From: Campanula takesimana
Taxonomy: Eukaryota; Streptophyta; Magnoliopsida; Asterales; Campanulaceae
Direction: 5' to 3'
DNA length: 64,000 nucleotides
NCBI GenBank assembly: GCA_026119855.1
Contig: JAOWBW010001818.1
Coordinates: 123,938 to 187,937, forward strand
Each line of letters opens with the position of its first letter. Positions within the stretch are counted from its first letter, which is position 1. The translations under genes were made by a program, and so were the position numbers. The notes under the pieces were generated by a model. The model was given only the letters and a program-made list of their open reading frames with translations. It did not search any database and was not told the DNA's origin. Positions 34,053 to 45,221 of this stretch are shown here, one piece after another.

Positions 34053-37000
34053 TTAATCAAAGTATGGATCTCCTTCAAAGTAGCCGAATTTCTTTGATAG
34101 ACCAACTCCAGGAATGATGATGGGGTCCTTAAGGTCGTTGATCTCTAGGAAATCTTTGTTCACGGTCGGAAATTCAAAACTATCTTCGCCTTCATCTTCT
34201 TCTTCTCTAGCAATCCTGTTTCCATGCCCGGTCGCTTGATTTTGAGAGGAGGAGCCTTGAGAGCTAGCAAGGTTGTCCACGGTCAATTGTAGGGTAGAAA
34301 TTTTGCTTATCACTTCCTGCACATTTGAGTTAGCAATTTCATAAACCCTATCAATCTTGGAAGTTTGACCTTCAAGCCGTTGGGTGTGGACTTGCATAGC
34401 TTGCCTCATAGCTTCTATCTTGGGCGTGAACTTTTCTGCGACCGATAACAAACCAACAGAAACACTTGCGTTGATTTCCGCTTTGAGAGAGGTCTTGACC
34501 TTATCCATCTTCTCAAATAGAAAATTCTTGTTGCCTGTCATCACCTTTGACATTTCTTTGCCAGCTTCATTCAATTGTCTTGACCAGTGAACGGTCAATG
34601 GAATTGGATTGTGCCTTGAGTTCCTCTTTAAGATCAGCACGGGTGAGAGAAGCGGTAGAAGTGGATGCGGTCAAGGCAATGTTGGGATTCACGGTAGCTA
34701 GACTTTCAAGAATAGCCTTTGATATGTTCTGACTCTCCCCCTTAATGGTCTCAACAACAGAAGTCTTGAGCTGATCAACCTCATTCTGCAACTTAATCTG
34801 GTTTGCAGCAAGCTTTGCAACCTCACCTTGAGTATCAAGGTTGATCTGAGTCAAGAACTCAATAGCAGTTAAAATGTGAGCCATTTGATCGACCGTACCA
34901 GAAGCGGTCGGAGGAGCTTGAGTAGACTGAAGGGGTGAGGGAGCAGGAGACTTGGTTAAAATATCATCATGGTCACTGGGTACACGGTCGCCATCTTGAC
35001 CGTGACCCTGAAGCTCAACATCAGTGGACTTGTCTTGTTCAGCGGTCGCCTCAACAGGATGCACTTGATCATTATCACTAAAATCAGGACTGTCTATATT
35101 CACAATTTTCTCAACATGTTCAACATCACCACCTTCAATATCTTGATTACCAGATTCACCACTTGATTCTACTATCTCTACATCATCTGGTTCATCAACT
35201 AAGTCAAGAGTGTGCTTTACTCTTTGACGGTGCGGTTGAGTAGGGGGAACATTAATATCCTCATCACGGTCGCCTTGCATAGGGGAACCTGATGGAGTAA
35301 AAACAGGAGATGCGGTCGACGGAGGTGGTTGAGATACCTTGGTTTTCTTTGAGGTTTGGATGGGACTAAGTGAGAGGTCCCTTTTCTTGGAGTTCTCCCC
35401 CTGAGATGGAACGGGGAGTGCAGAAGACTTTGTTTTGAAGGATTTGGATGGTGCGGTCGGAGAGAGCATGGTAGGCTTGGAGACGGTTGATTTGGAGGGA
35501 GGTACGGTTGACTTTACTTTGAGAGGAACGGTAGAGGGAATTCTGGAAGGGGGCTTGACTGTTGAAGGTTCTTTAATAATCACTCCGGTCAAAGGTTTGA
35601 TTTTGGAAGGACCGGTCGAGGCACTGGCAATTCCTTTGCCTTTGACTCTCCTAGACACTTGTTCCTCAGCTTCTTCATCATCCTCTTCATCATCATGAAC
35701 AGATGAGGACTTTCCAGGAGCATCAAGTCCTAATGCTAATCTAGCAGCCTTGGTGAAGTTGGGAGGGATGTATTTTTCTCTTTTATGCTCAGGTTCACGG
35801 TTTCTGTACTCTTGATACTGAACATCACCAAATCTGTTGCGGTAGGTGGATCTCATAGTCTTGATGTCAAAGACCTTGGATAATGAGAGTCACACTAGCA
35901 TCTTTGTCCCTGTTGATTTCCCTTCGAACTTCAGGGATGAATTTGAATAGGAGTGAAAGGAACCTGGTGTTTTTCTTGTACTTGGTGATGGCCTGATCAG
36001 ATAGTTGCTTCTTGTAATCATGAATGTGGTCCAACAATAGTCCATACAGGATCTTGGGCCAGTTCAATGTTCGACCGAGATAGATTGCGGTTGATAGCTT
36101 CCATTGGGTAGAGTTGAAGTTTCCATGATTGCCACTTTTGCAAAGAAGACCATGGCCAACCAGATGACCAATATAGTACATCACTTCAGGAAATGTCTTG
36201 CGGTAGGGCTTGCAGACATCAGTGGATCCAATCAATCTCATTGCTAGACCATCATACTCCTCATCAGTTAGGGAGATAGGGGCCTCAGTGTCGATGTCAA
36301 GGCCAAGTGTGGCAGCAATGTCAGTGTAATCAATCTCAACTTTGTGACCGTAAACCTCAGCTTCAATCCAATTGAGCGGTCTGTTTTGATCATCTCTCCC
36401 TTTGGTTTCTTTAGCTGTGGAGTAGAATTCTCCAACTGCGGCAAGGTAGTGATCAGGTTGATTCATGGTGAAGTAATGAAGTATGCCAGATTTCTTCATC
36501 CTTTTGATCAAATGCCTCCCAATAGCATCCTTTTGGAGGTCTTCATAGTCAATAACGCACCCAGGAATGAATGATTGTTCTTCCTACAAAATTGAGAAAG
36601 TTAGCAACACTGATGCGGTCGACCAATGTGCGGTCGAAGGATTAATGATGATGCGGTCGACAGGCACACGGTAGACAGAGAGAACGGTCGACGCAAAAAC
36701 ACTTAGAAATATTTTAACGAAGTTTCCAAAATACGCACAAACACCATATCACTATGTGTAATAAGATGATACGAATCAAAAAGTGATTTCTCAGGAACAC
36801 GAAGAACACCTCAAGAACATGAAGAACACTGTTCATGACGAAAACCCAGAAAATGATTCTATGCACGAAAATCAATAAAAATTATATCAATGTGAGCATA
36901 AAAACCGATTACACGCATAAATAACATCAATTTCATTATCAAAACAACATATATACAGAATATGAAAGGGCAAAGTTTAACCAAAAGGCTTTAAAAGAAA

Positions 37001-37281
37001 TCATGGCATAGAGAGATTTATCAACTAGAATATGAATCTAAGCACTATATGGAACTCGAAATCATGAAAATAACTAGAATGAGCATTATCAAAGCATATA
37101 ACAACCCAAAAATTGAATCAAGACATTAGAATATGAAGGGTTGTTGAAACCCGCCAAAAACAAGAACGAAAAACTGAAAATAGGAGAGTTTTGGGTCAAG
37201 AAATCATACCATTGTGTCTTCAGAGAGTTGTTCTTGTGATTTCTTAGATGATTTCGTTGGTTGAGTTGATTTTGGTGCCAT
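34053..37281 (-). pseudogene. Post-pol ORF of element E, with intron (putative plant transposon protein type)
   Basis: Start ATG 37281 (MAPKSTQPTKSSKKSQEQ), exon 1 to 37210, intron 37209-36584, exon 2 from 36583 in the same frame (EEQSFIPGCVIDYEDLQ). The N-terminal globular part has YLAAVGEFYSTA, EVYGHKVEIDYTDIAATLGL and LVGHGLLCKSGNHGN, resembling the plant family annotated as putative plant transposon protein (Transposase_32). A frameshift near 35870 leads to a long S/T/P-rich and acidic region (KSTVPPSKSTVSKPT), and another near 34600 to a coiled-coil-like tail (FLFEKMDKVKTSLKAEIN) ending at 34053. Total about 890 codons. The position corresponds to the env-like ORF of SIRE elements; I see no clear signal peptide or membrane helix. 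Function unknown. Confidence 0.75.
36584..37209 (-). other. GT-AG intron in the post-pol ORF of element E
   Basis: The donor ATG/GTATGATTTC follows codon 24 and the acceptor TTTTGTAG/GAAGAA precedes exon 2. The splice joins two open frames in phase 0. Without splicing, a TGA closes the frame two codons after the donor. The intron holds several CGGTCG words around 36615-36690. Confidence 0.75.
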
Positions 37282-37949
37282 TTATAGAGAAAGTGAGAGT
37301 GAAATGATGAAGGAATGGAGAGAGGGTGAACTGGGTTTGTAGAGAGAGAGTAGAGAGAGACAGTGAGTAGAGAGAGAAAGTGAGGAAGGGGGGTTTCTGA
37401 TAAAAATGCAGAGAGGTAGAGGTGAGGGGTAGTGGAACGGTTTTATGCAGAAAGAAGTGGGAGGTTAACTCTGCAAAAACTCAGAGATTTGACCAGAGAT
37501 GTCCTTTTGCCATAAATGCATGGATAGTGACGGCGGACATAAATAAGGGAATAAAATTAATTGCAAATGATTTGAATTAAATGAAAACGAGGGAAAAGAG
37601 GAAATTACAAAATTACCCCTTTGGATGACTAGGAGGATCCTAAAATTTGCTAAGTTAGAAATACTTACCTGGTCACCAAACTTTTGCGGTCAGGTGCTTG
37701 ACCGTGAATATTTGCGGTCAAGAATGTTACCTTGGCCTATGTATGCTTCTTTAAAGCAGTGAACGAATAACATCATTTTCCCATGCGGTCGGCTTCTTTA
37801 AAGCCTTGAACAAATTTCATGTCATGCGGTCGATATTGAATGTGGTCAACATTGATGAGGTCAGTAAGCTTTGATAGATTTTGATGCTTCGACCGGAATT
37901 ACTTAGAGAAAACACAAGAAGTTAGCACAATCAAGATATGGACAAGTAA
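37282..37949 (-). promoter_or_regulatory. Spacer with CT-rich leader upstream of the post-pol ORF
   Basis: On the minus strand the 130 bp before the ATG are CT-rich (repeated CTCTCTCTACTC), typical of plant 5' untranslated regions. A CACTGTCTCTCTCT word is shared with the same place in the copia remnant at 9014-9110. The part near pol (37680-37860) carries at least four CGGTC words. Independent transcription of the ORF is inference. Confidence 0.5.
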
Positions 37950-40085
37950 TTAAAGTTCTAGCATACCCATTTCTCCTCTAAGATACCTAAATCTTTTGGA
38001 ATCCAAAGCCTTGGTGAGAATATCTGCAATTTGATTGTCAGTACTCACATACTCTAGATGGATATTACCTTTTTCCACATGATCCTTGAGAAAGTGGTAT
38101 TTGATATCAATGTGTTTGGTCTTTGAATGCATGACAGGGTTGTTGGAGACAGCAATGGTAGATGTGTTGTCACAATAAATTGGACAATTTTCTTCGTTGA
38201 TTCCGTAGTCGACCAATTGTTGCTTCATCCATAGCACTTGGCAGCAGCAGCTTCCAGCAGCTATATATTCAGCTTCAGTGGTAGATACAGAGACTGAGGC
38301 TTGTTTCTTGCTTGCCCATGAAACTAGTCGATTTCCAAGAAAATGACATGTTCCACTCGTGCTTTTCCTGTCTATTGTACATGCTGCATAATCTGCATCT
38401 GAGTAACCTGTAAGATCAAAGTTCGAATCTTTGGAGTACCAAAGTCCAAGGTTAATAGTCCCAGATAGATATCGAATAATACGTTTAACAGCAATAAGAT
38501 GTGCTTCTCTAGGATCAGCTTGATAACGTGCACAAACGCAAACACTAAACATGATATCTGGTCTACTAGCAGTTAAGTATAGGAGAGATCCAATCATACC
38601 TCGATACAAGGTTTGATCAACCTTCTTACCTTTCAAGTCTTTGTCTAGCTTGTTACCAGTAGCCATAGGAGTGTCGTATGCCTTTGCATTTTCAAGTCCA
38701 AATTTCTTGATAAGATCTTTTGTGTACTTTGCTTGATTGAGGAAGATGCCTTCAGCACATTGTTTAATTTGAAGCCCAAGGAAGAATGTTAATTCTCCCA
38801 TCATGCTCATCTCAAATTTGCTTTTCATTAGCTTCTCAAATCGCTTACACAACAATTCATTAGTAGAACCAAAAATAATATCATCTACATATATTTGAAC
38901 TAATAAAGTATGATCATGATATTTAGCAATGAATAGAGTTGTGTCGATCTTACCACGCTTGAAGCCTTTCTCTAAGAGAAATTTAGATAGAGTGTCATAC
39001 CATGCACGTGGAGCTTGTTTGAGTCCATATAAAGCTTTACGGAGTTTGTAGACATGATTTGGAAATTTGGGGTCTTCAAATCCGGGCGGTTGAGCAACAA
39101 AGACTGTTTCTTGAAGTTCACCGTTGAGGAATGCACTTTTCACATCCATTTGATATAACTTGAATCTTTTGAAAGAGGCATAAGCTAAGAATATCCTTAT
39201 AGCTTCGAGTCTCGCAACGGGGGCAAAAGTTTCATCGTAATCAATGCCTTCTTCTTGTCTATATCCTTGTGCAACCAACCTAGCTTTGTTCCTTGTGATG
39301 CTTCCATTCTCATCCATCTTGTTTCGGAACACCCACTTTGTACCAATCACTCCTTGATCTTGTGGCCTTGGAACTAAGGTCCAAACTTTGCATCTTTCAA
39401 ATTGGTTGAGCTCTTCTTGCATAGAAACAACCCAACTTGAGTCTTGGAGTGCTTCATCAACTTTCTTGGGTTCAACTTGAGATATAAATGCGGTAAGTGC
39501 ATCATAGTTTGATCTTCTTGTTCGAACACCAGAATGCAAATCACCAATGATATTCTGAATTGGGTGATCTCTAACCTCACGAACTTCTTGAGGTATAACT
39601 GGTTGAGTTGATGGTGGTTGTAAATCTTCTAGTGGTACATCATTTGTTCCATCCCAATCATAGGTAATTTGAGGGATAGGTTCTTCCACATTGATAGGTG
39701 TTTCAACTTCAACTCTATTTGAGGTAGCAGCAGATGTGGTAGTTTCTGGTGCTTCATGAGTAGTTGATGGAGGTGCAGTTGAGGTAGGTGGGTTTCCTTG
39801 TGTTGATTGATTTTGTGGTCGACTTGTACCTGTCTCATTAATCTCAACAAAATCATCAGCAACATTTGGAGCCATATGTGGCTCAAGGAGAGAATGTTCA
39901 TCAAATGTAACATGGACAGATTCAACTATCTTAAGAGTGGTTTTATTAAATACGCGAAAAGCTTTTGAGTGTTTAGCATACCCAACAAATATACCTTCAT
40001 CGGCCTTAGGAGCAAATTTACCTCGATGTTCTTTACCGTTGTAAAGTATGAAGCATTTGCATCCAAATATCTTGAAGTATGCTAT
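37950..40085 (-). CDS. Element E reverse transcriptase and RNase H (C-terminal pol)
   Basis: A continuous open frame on the minus strand from about 40085 to the stop at 37950; it is part of the polyprotein, so no own ATG is needed. It begins with the end of integrase and a linker (FAPKADEGIFVGYAKHSKAF). RT has KWVFRNKMDENG, KARLVAQGYRQEEG, YQMDVKSAFLNG, LYGLKQAPRAWYD and the catalytic IYVDDIIFGST. RNase H has GYSDADYA, DRKSTSGTCHF, STTEAEYIA and YCDNTSTI, ending in ADILTKALDSKRF. All expected motifs are present. Closely similar blocks in the remnant at 10351-11794 support one lineage. Confidence 0.92.
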   Translation of the reverse strand: MAYFKIFGCKCFILYNGKEHRGKFAPKADEGIFVGYAKHSKAFRVFNKTTLKIVESVHVTFDEHSLLEPHMAPNVADDFVEINETGTSRPQNQSTQGNPPTSTAPPSTTHEAPETTTSAATSNRVEVETPINVEEPIPQITYDWDGTNDVPLEDLQPPSTQPVIPQEVREVRDHPIQNIIGDLHSGVRTRRSNYDALTAFISQVEPKKVDEALQDSSWVVSMQEELNQFERCKVWTLVPRPQDQGVIGTKWVFRNKMDENGSITRNKARLVAQGYRQEEGIDYDETFAPVARLEAIRIFLAYASFKRFKLYQMDVKSAFLNGELQETVFVAQPPGFEDPKFPNHVYKLRKALYGLKQAPRAWYDTLSKFLLEKGFKRGKIDTTLFIAKYHDHTLLVQIYVDDIIFGSTNELLCKRFEKLMKSKFEMSMMGELTFFLGLQIKQCAEGIFLNQAKYTKDLIKKFGLENAKAYDTPMATGNKLDKDLKGKKVDQTLYRGMIGSLLYLTASRPDIMFSVCVCARYQADPREAHLIAVKRIIRYLSGTINLGLWYSKDSNFDLTGYSDADYAACTIDRKSTSGTCHFLGNRLVSWASKKQASVSVSTTEAEYIAAGSCCCQVLWMKQQLVDYGINEENCPIYCDNTSTIAVSNNPVMHSKTKHIDIKYHFLKDHVEKGNIHLEYVSTDNQIADILTKALDSKRFRYLRGEMGMLEL

Positions 40086-41253
40086 GTTGGGGGTTCTTCC
40101 TCTCCAAAGTTCATAGGGAGTTTTGTTGTAGATCTTGTGACGAGGGATCTATTTTGAGTGAAGCATGCTGTGTTGACGGCTTCAGCCCAAAAATATTGAG
40201 GTAGCTTTGCTTCAGCAATCATTGTCTTTCCAGCCTCTATCAACGTTCTATTTTTTCTTTCCACTACACCGTTTTGTTATGGAACTCCAGCAGCAGAGAA
40301 GTTGTGGTCAATACCATGATCATCACAGTATTGAGCAACACCGTTGTTCTTGAATTCTGTACCGTTGTCGGATCGAACACTAACGATGTCATCTTCCTTT
40401 TGTGTTTGGAGCTGTCTGAAGAGCGCGGTCAAAATGTCATAGCAATCATCCTTTGAGATCATCATTTCAACCCACGTATATCTTGAATAATCATCTACCA
40501 CAACTAATTATATCTATTTCCACCAATACTTGCGGTAGTAACAGGTCCAAACGGATCCATGTGAAGTAATTGCAAACATCTTGAAGTTGAAGGGGTCGTC
40601 TTGCTGGAGAAAGACGATTTTGGTTGTTTGCCTAGTTGACATGCTGTGCACTTCTCATCGTGGTGATCAGCTACTTTGGGTAGACCACGAACTAGATTGT
40701 CTCTTCCAATCTTGGAGAGATATTTGAAGTTCAAGTGACTTAGTCTCTTGTGCCATAGCCAACTATTTTCACTAACATTCTTTGCTACAAAACAGAGATT
40801 AGAAGAAATGCATGATGAATTAAAATCAACAATATAAACATTTTTCTTACGAATCCCTTTAAGCAAGGTGACGCCGGATATGCCATCTTTGATGAGACAG
40901 AAATTTGAAGTGAAGTGGCATTGCAATCCTTTGTCGCAGAACTGAGATATTGAGAGTAGATTGTGTTGTAGACCAGTAACTAGAGAGACTTCTTGGATGG
41001 TGATTTTTCCTTTTCGGATGACTCCATATCCTACAGTCTTTCCTTTGTTATTATCTCCGAAGGTTACTGATGGCCCTTTTTCTTCACGGACATCTTCCAA
41101 TAAGTTGATATCTCCGGTCATGTGTCTTGAACAGCCACTATCGAGATACCATAAGCTTGATTTATCCTTGGAATGTCCAGCCATTAAGCAGAGGACCTAC
41201 AAAATAGACATTTAAGAACAAGGTCCCCTTTTTATTCTTTTGGGTCCAAAGGG
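40086..41253 (-). pseudogene. Element E protease, pre-integrase and integrase
   Basis: From 41184: protease site WYLDSGCSRHMTGD (D-S-G), then the GAG-pre-integrase zinc region with WLWHKRLSHLNF and CTACQLGKQ. Integrase catalytic residues are in LLHMDPFGPV, VRSDNGTEF and NGVVERKN. Breaks are a one-base frameshift at about 40503, between NRY and VVVDDYSRYTW, and a TAA at about 40276 where CAA is expected (GVP.QNGVV). The break between gag and 41184 is a short stretch with stops near 41253-41190. Few lesions, consistent with a young copy. Confidence 0.88.
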
Positions 41254-41466
41254 TTAGCAACTTTTGACAACCCATACCTGCCTCACAGAAGGAGGGTTAC
41301 TCTTTCTGGGATTGGGTGTGAATCTCAAAAGACATTCAGCAGCCTTATGACCATAACCATCACACACAGAGCAATGGTGGAAGCCACCCAACTGAGGGTT
41401 AACAAACTTCGTTGAAGTCTTGAGCACAACATTGTTAACTGGTATGGAAAAATCTCTCCCGAACAA
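41254..41466 (-). pseudogene. Gag-pol junction of element E with a second zinc knuckle
   Basis: A frame shifted relative to gag reads GRDFSIPVNNVVLKTS, then CSVCDGYGHKAAEC, a C-x2-C-x4-H-x4-C knuckle, and ends at 41254. It overlaps the last codons of the 703-codon gag frame. This could be a mutation or a functional frameshift; one sequence cannot decide. Confidence 0.6.
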
Positions 41467-43546
41467 AGTTCAATTTCTTGAACTTGACCGCTTTGCCTTG
41501 GTTTGCGGTCGACATGCCACGGAAGGCTACTCGACCGGGCTTTGAGGTAGAAGCACGGTCATGATCAGGTACCTTCCAAGAGTCTTCCTCTTTGGTAGGA
41601 TTTTCCATGGCTTTTCCTTTCAACTTTAAAGCCTTTCCAGTTTGATTCTTAGGGTAGACATAATGGAACTCTAGTTTCTTCTTTGGTTCTTGTCCTTTAC
41701 CCTTTGAACCATGATGTTTAGCTTTTGACTCTTCCAAAGTTTGTTGGGAAAATTTCTCATCTCTTTCATAACAAGATGCACATTTAAAGTTGTCACTAGT
41801 TTGGAATCCCAAGCCTTCTTTATCACCACTAGACTTTTGGGATTCTAGTATTTGTTCCATAGTGACACGAGAATTGGTCCACTCATTAGTGATCCTTTTC
41901 AGGTCGTTTATCTCAGCAACCAATTCTTCGTTTTTAACCTTAAATATGGCATTTTGTTCTTCTAAGAAACGGTTTCGATCAGTAAGAGGAGTCATACTCT
42001 TGATCTGCTCCTTAAGGAGAGTGAGTTCAGATCTTAATAGAGATTTCTCCGTCTTAAGCTGGGAAATTTCTTCAGTTGAAAGTGCTAAAGCTTCCTTCAT
42101 GCCAGAGAATTTACTAATTACCTGTTCAGCTTTTGCAAACATCTTTTCTTGTTCATCGGGGGAAATGTCAAATTTGACTTGTGGTGTGGTAGACAGAACT
42201 TCCTTTACTTTGGGGTTTAGTAGAGCCTTCTTTGCTGCACTCACATCACATCTTGAAAATAGAAGATCACCATTCTTTTGAACCGGAGTTAGGAATCCCT
42301 TTTCTGCAAGTTCATCGGCCGTATAACTTATCCGTTTAGGTTTTGCATTTGGTGAGCGACGACTTTTATTATCATCCTCATCATCGGACTGAACGACCAA
42401 ACAGATGTGACCTTCTTCAGAATCCTCATCGCTTTCATCAGAATCTGACTCTATCCAGGTAGCTAACTCTTTTGTGGTAGAGTCCTCTTCAGCAACCATC
42501 CCCTTTTGCTTTGAGTATCTTGGATTGAAGTTGCTTTTCTTCTTCATATACTCATACTTGGGAATTGGGCATTCTGATGCGAAATGACCGGGTTTCCTGC
42601 AATTAAAACAAACGAGATCCTCTTTCTTCTTTGAGAAGTTGGAGTATTCTTTCTTACTTGTTGAGTTGCTCCTTGAGAACCTTGTTGGAGTTTTGCTTGA
42701 TGATCCGGGTCTTGCTGTCTTTCTGAACTTTTGGAATCTTTTCACGAACATAGCAAAGTCATCATCATCCATATCTAATAAATCAGATGTGGAGATTTTT
42801 GGATCTTCTTCCTCGATCACTTCTTCCTTTTGTGCAACCAACGATAAGTTCTTTGTTTTTCCTTCCATTTCAGCAATGTTGTTAAGCTTGATATCAAAGA
42901 CCTTGAGGTTGGCATAGAGGCTTCTGAGAGACATATCATCTAGTAACTTGGTATCTTCAAGAGTGTTTCCTTTGTGTAGATATTGCGAACCAAGAGCGGC
43001 AAGAAAATTAACATTGATTTCTTTCTTGGTAAGCTTCTTTCCGAGTGCTGTATAAGTACTCACGATCTCACAATAACGATCATAAGTGGCTCTTAGTGAT
43101 TCACCGGGGATCTTAGCAAAGTTGTTGAATCTTCTTTGAATTGCAAACTTTTTGCTTTCCTTGCAAGCTTGATCTCCTTCGATGTAATCTTCAATTGCAT
43201 CCCAAAGTTCTTTTGCAGTAGAACATTCCATGATCTGTCGACGCTGTGACGTACTCAAGGTACTTAGAAGTATGCTTTTTGCTTTCACATCCATTCCAAC
43301 CAGTCTTTTCTCTTCATCGGTCCATTCAGCTTTTGGTTTCTTGATAGTCGGATTTGCACCATTGGTTTCTGGATCCGGATTAGCTTTCATTGGGAAGTAT
43401 GGTCCAATGGTAAGACAATCACCAAGTTGCTCGTCCATGGAGTAGAACTGAGTTAGAATGCTGTGCTTCCATACGTCAAAATTATCTTCGTCGAACACTG
43501 GAACGTGAGTGAAGTTAACCCTTGCCATAGTTTTCTGACTTGCCAT
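41435..43546 (-). CDS. gag: Element E gag (703 codons)
   Basis: Uninterrupted frame from ATG 43546, 58 nt after the PBS. N-terminal copia gag (NFTHVPVFDEDNFDVWKHSI, STAKELWDAIEDYIEGD, IQRRFNNFAKIPGE). An acidic patch LLDMDDDDFAMFVKRFQKFRK precedes the zinc knuckle CFNCRKPGHFASEC (about residues 313-326). A long C-terminal extension follows: acidic ESDSDESDEDSEEGH, then a coiled-coil-like region (SQLKTEKSLLRSELTLLKEQ) and basic K-rich tracts. Extended coiled-coil Gags are typical of Sireviruses, where binding to dynein light chain 8-like proteins is known; GFQTS in the tail is a weak candidate site. Confidence 0.9.
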   Translation of the reverse strand: MASQKTMARVNFTHVPVFDEDNFDVWKHSILTQFYSMDEQLGDCLTIGPYFPMKANPDPETNGANPTIKKPKAEWTDEEKRLVGMDVKAKSILLSTLSTSQRRQIMECSTAKELWDAIEDYIEGDQACKESKKFAIQRRFNNFAKIPGESLRATYDRYCEIVSTYTALGKKLTKKEINVNFLAALGSQYLHKGNTLEDTKLLDDMSLRSLYANLKVFDIKLNNIAEMEGKTKNLSLVAQKEEVIEEEDPKISTSDLLDMDDDDFAMFVKRFQKFRKTARPGSSSKTPTRFSRSNSTSKKEYSNFSKKKEDLVCFNCRKPGHFASECPIPKYEYMKKKSNFNPRYSKQKGMVAEEDSTTKELATWIESDSDESDEDSEEGHICLVVQSDDEDDNKSRRSPNAKPKRISYTADELAEKGFLTPVQKNGDLLFSRCDVSAAKKALLNPKVKEVLSTTPQVKFDISPDEQEKMFAKAEQVISKFSGMKEALALSTEEISQLKTEKSLLRSELTLLKEQIKSMTPLTDRNRFLEEQNAIFKVKNEELVAEINDLKRITNEWTNSRVTMEQILESQKSSGDKEGLGFQTSDNFKCASCYERDEKFSQQTLEESKAKHHGSKGKGQEPKKKLEFHYVYPKNQTGKALKLKGKAMENPTKEEDSWKVPDHDRASTSKPGRVAFRGMSTANQGKAVKFKKLNFVRERFFHTS

Positions 43547-43603
43547 TTTGAATCGGCACCCAAGCTGTTAAGCTTGAAAAACAGAAGTTTTATAAAGGTG
43601 TTA

Positions 43604-43615
43604 GCTCTGATACCA
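43604..43615 (-). other. Primer binding site of element E
   Basis: TGGTATCAGAGC on the minus strand, two bases inside the 5' LTR, complementary to the 3' end of initiator methionine tRNA. Confidence 0.95.
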
Positions 43616-43617
43616 CT

Positions 43618-45216
43618 TGTTGGTCCCAAAGACACAACAAAAAGGAGGCTAGAGGGGGGTGAATAGCCTACTTAAAATTTCAACCCTTTTTCAAAATTCA
43701 ACCAAGTGCTTACAATCTTGAGTTTTGCGGTCAAGTAATAAACCGCGCGGTCAAGGTGTAATATGCACAGCGGAAGTTTTCGATGGAAATAAGGTAGAGT
43801 TGTTTTTGACAAAATCTCTAAGGAACACCAGCACTCACGGTCAACCAAGTTGCGGTCAAGTGAGTCCGGTCAAGGTAAGTGCGGTCAATAGAAATGCGGT
43901 CAAGAGATTTGTGGTCAGATGGTTGAGAGATTGAAAGTTGTTGTCTCTTAGAAGTTTTGGCAAAATATAAGTTAGTCAGATTTTTAACTTAGGCAATGTG
44001 GAGAACAAACAAACACAATTCACAATACGTTTGAATATCTGTAAGATCAAACACTAAACGACAAACAAAATTAATATGAACAAGTGAAGAACAAGATGAA
44101 CAATACTTGAAGGTAAATTTGCAGAAAGTAAAATGACACAAGTATTTGAAAGGTTCGATCTGTTAAAAGATCTACGTCCTTTACCAAGATGGTCAGTCTT
44201 GGATTTTGAATGGAGGTATATATTGATTCTTGAGTGTACAGATTACAGAGATGAAGCTTTGAATCAACACCTACTTTCTATGAAGAATAAATCCTAGACT
44301 TAGACCAGTGTATCCCTTTTGATGCAATCTATGTGATTGATCAATTGGGGTGAGTGTGTGTGTAAGAATCAGAAGCTCTTTAAAATCTAAGTGATTGTAG
44401 AGCCTAATGAATCTTAAGTGTTACAAGGCTTGAGATGACTTGAATGTTGCTGGAGATCTTTGAAGGTGAGTTCTTTGAAGATTCAAAGGATTCTGGAAAT
44501 CTTGAGTATGATCTTCAATCACCAAGTATTTTAACAGCAATTTCTCTCTTAGAATCTCAGCACAGTTCAATGAAGAACTTAAGGGCTATTTATAGCCTTG
44601 AATGAGAAAATAGCTGTTGGATTTACTTGGGCTCCAAGTTGAAGGACAATGAGCTGTTGAATTCTGATTGGTGCTCAATCTGAGTTTGTCCTCTTTGCAG
44701 ATAAGAAGTGGTCCCACTTAGATGAATTCAAATTTGAATAACTTGAGATCCAAGTTCTGCAACGTTCTAAACTAACCATAGTTTGACCATGGTTAAGTTT
44801 TAACAAACTTGGGTTCTTGGACAACTTCATCATTTGCGGTCAAGGCCTCACGGTCGAGTGGCTTGCGGTCGAGGGGTCAGATGTGACCTGTTAAGATATG
44901 CCACAAAGATCACGGTCACTGACTTCCGGTCAAGTGATTCACGGTCAAGTGGTCTTCCACGGTCAGGTGGTCTACCACGGTCAAATGAATTCACGGTCAA
45001 ATGAATTCACGGTCAAGGTCTTGACCACTAAAATTTCAGACTTAGAAAATTTTCAGCCTATCAATCTAAAGCCTATACTATCAAAGTGGACTATTCTAAA
45101 AATGAAGTTTAACACTTCTTACAATATATCCTAAAGTCCACCCAAAAGATAAAATTAGGTTATGGGATCAATCAAATCTAGGTAATAGGAGTGGTTTATA
45201 AAAAGCATACCCAACA
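43618..45216 (-). repeat. 5' LTR of element E
   Basis: Drives the minus-strand transcript: the TATA palindrome GGCTATAAATAGCC is at 44584-44597, with the CGGTC arrays at 43728-43925 and 44836-45020. Compared with the 3' LTR it has about ten substitutions and small indels, including one extra 18-bp unit with CACGGTCA at about 44983-45018. Confidence 0.95.
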
Positions 45217-45221
45217 ACGGG

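Larger units (their letters stand above)
32038..45216 (-). mobile_element. Element E: Sirevirus-like Ty1/copia retrotransposon, near-complete
   Basis: 13,179 bp with two 1599-bp LTRs (TGTTGG...CCAACA), TSD ACGGG (32033-32037 and 45217-45221), PBS TGGTATCAGAGC and a purine tract. Order on the minus strand: gag with an extended C-terminus, protease, integrase, RT-RNase H, then a large extra ORF with an intron before the 3' LTR. An ORF after pol and large gag are hallmarks of Sireviruses (SIRE/Maximus). The LTRs differ by under 1% substitutions by hand count. A few frameshifts and one visible stop remain in gag-pol, so it is young but probably not autonomous. Confidence 0.95.

Noticed and set aside
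34053..37281. Calling the post-pol ORF of element E an envelope protein
   Set aside because: Position resembles SIRE env-like ORFs, but I see no clear signal peptide or membrane helix; the visible similarity is to the putative plant transposon protein family.
41435..41466. Programmed ribosomal frameshift between gag and pol of element E
   Set aside because: The frames overlap, but I see no convincing slippery site with a downstream structure, and stops follow before protease; mutation is equally likely.
43604..43615. tRNA gene fragments near LTR ends
   Set aside because: Only 12-18 nt complementary to tRNA 3' ends and adjacent to LTRs: primer binding sites, not tRNA genes.
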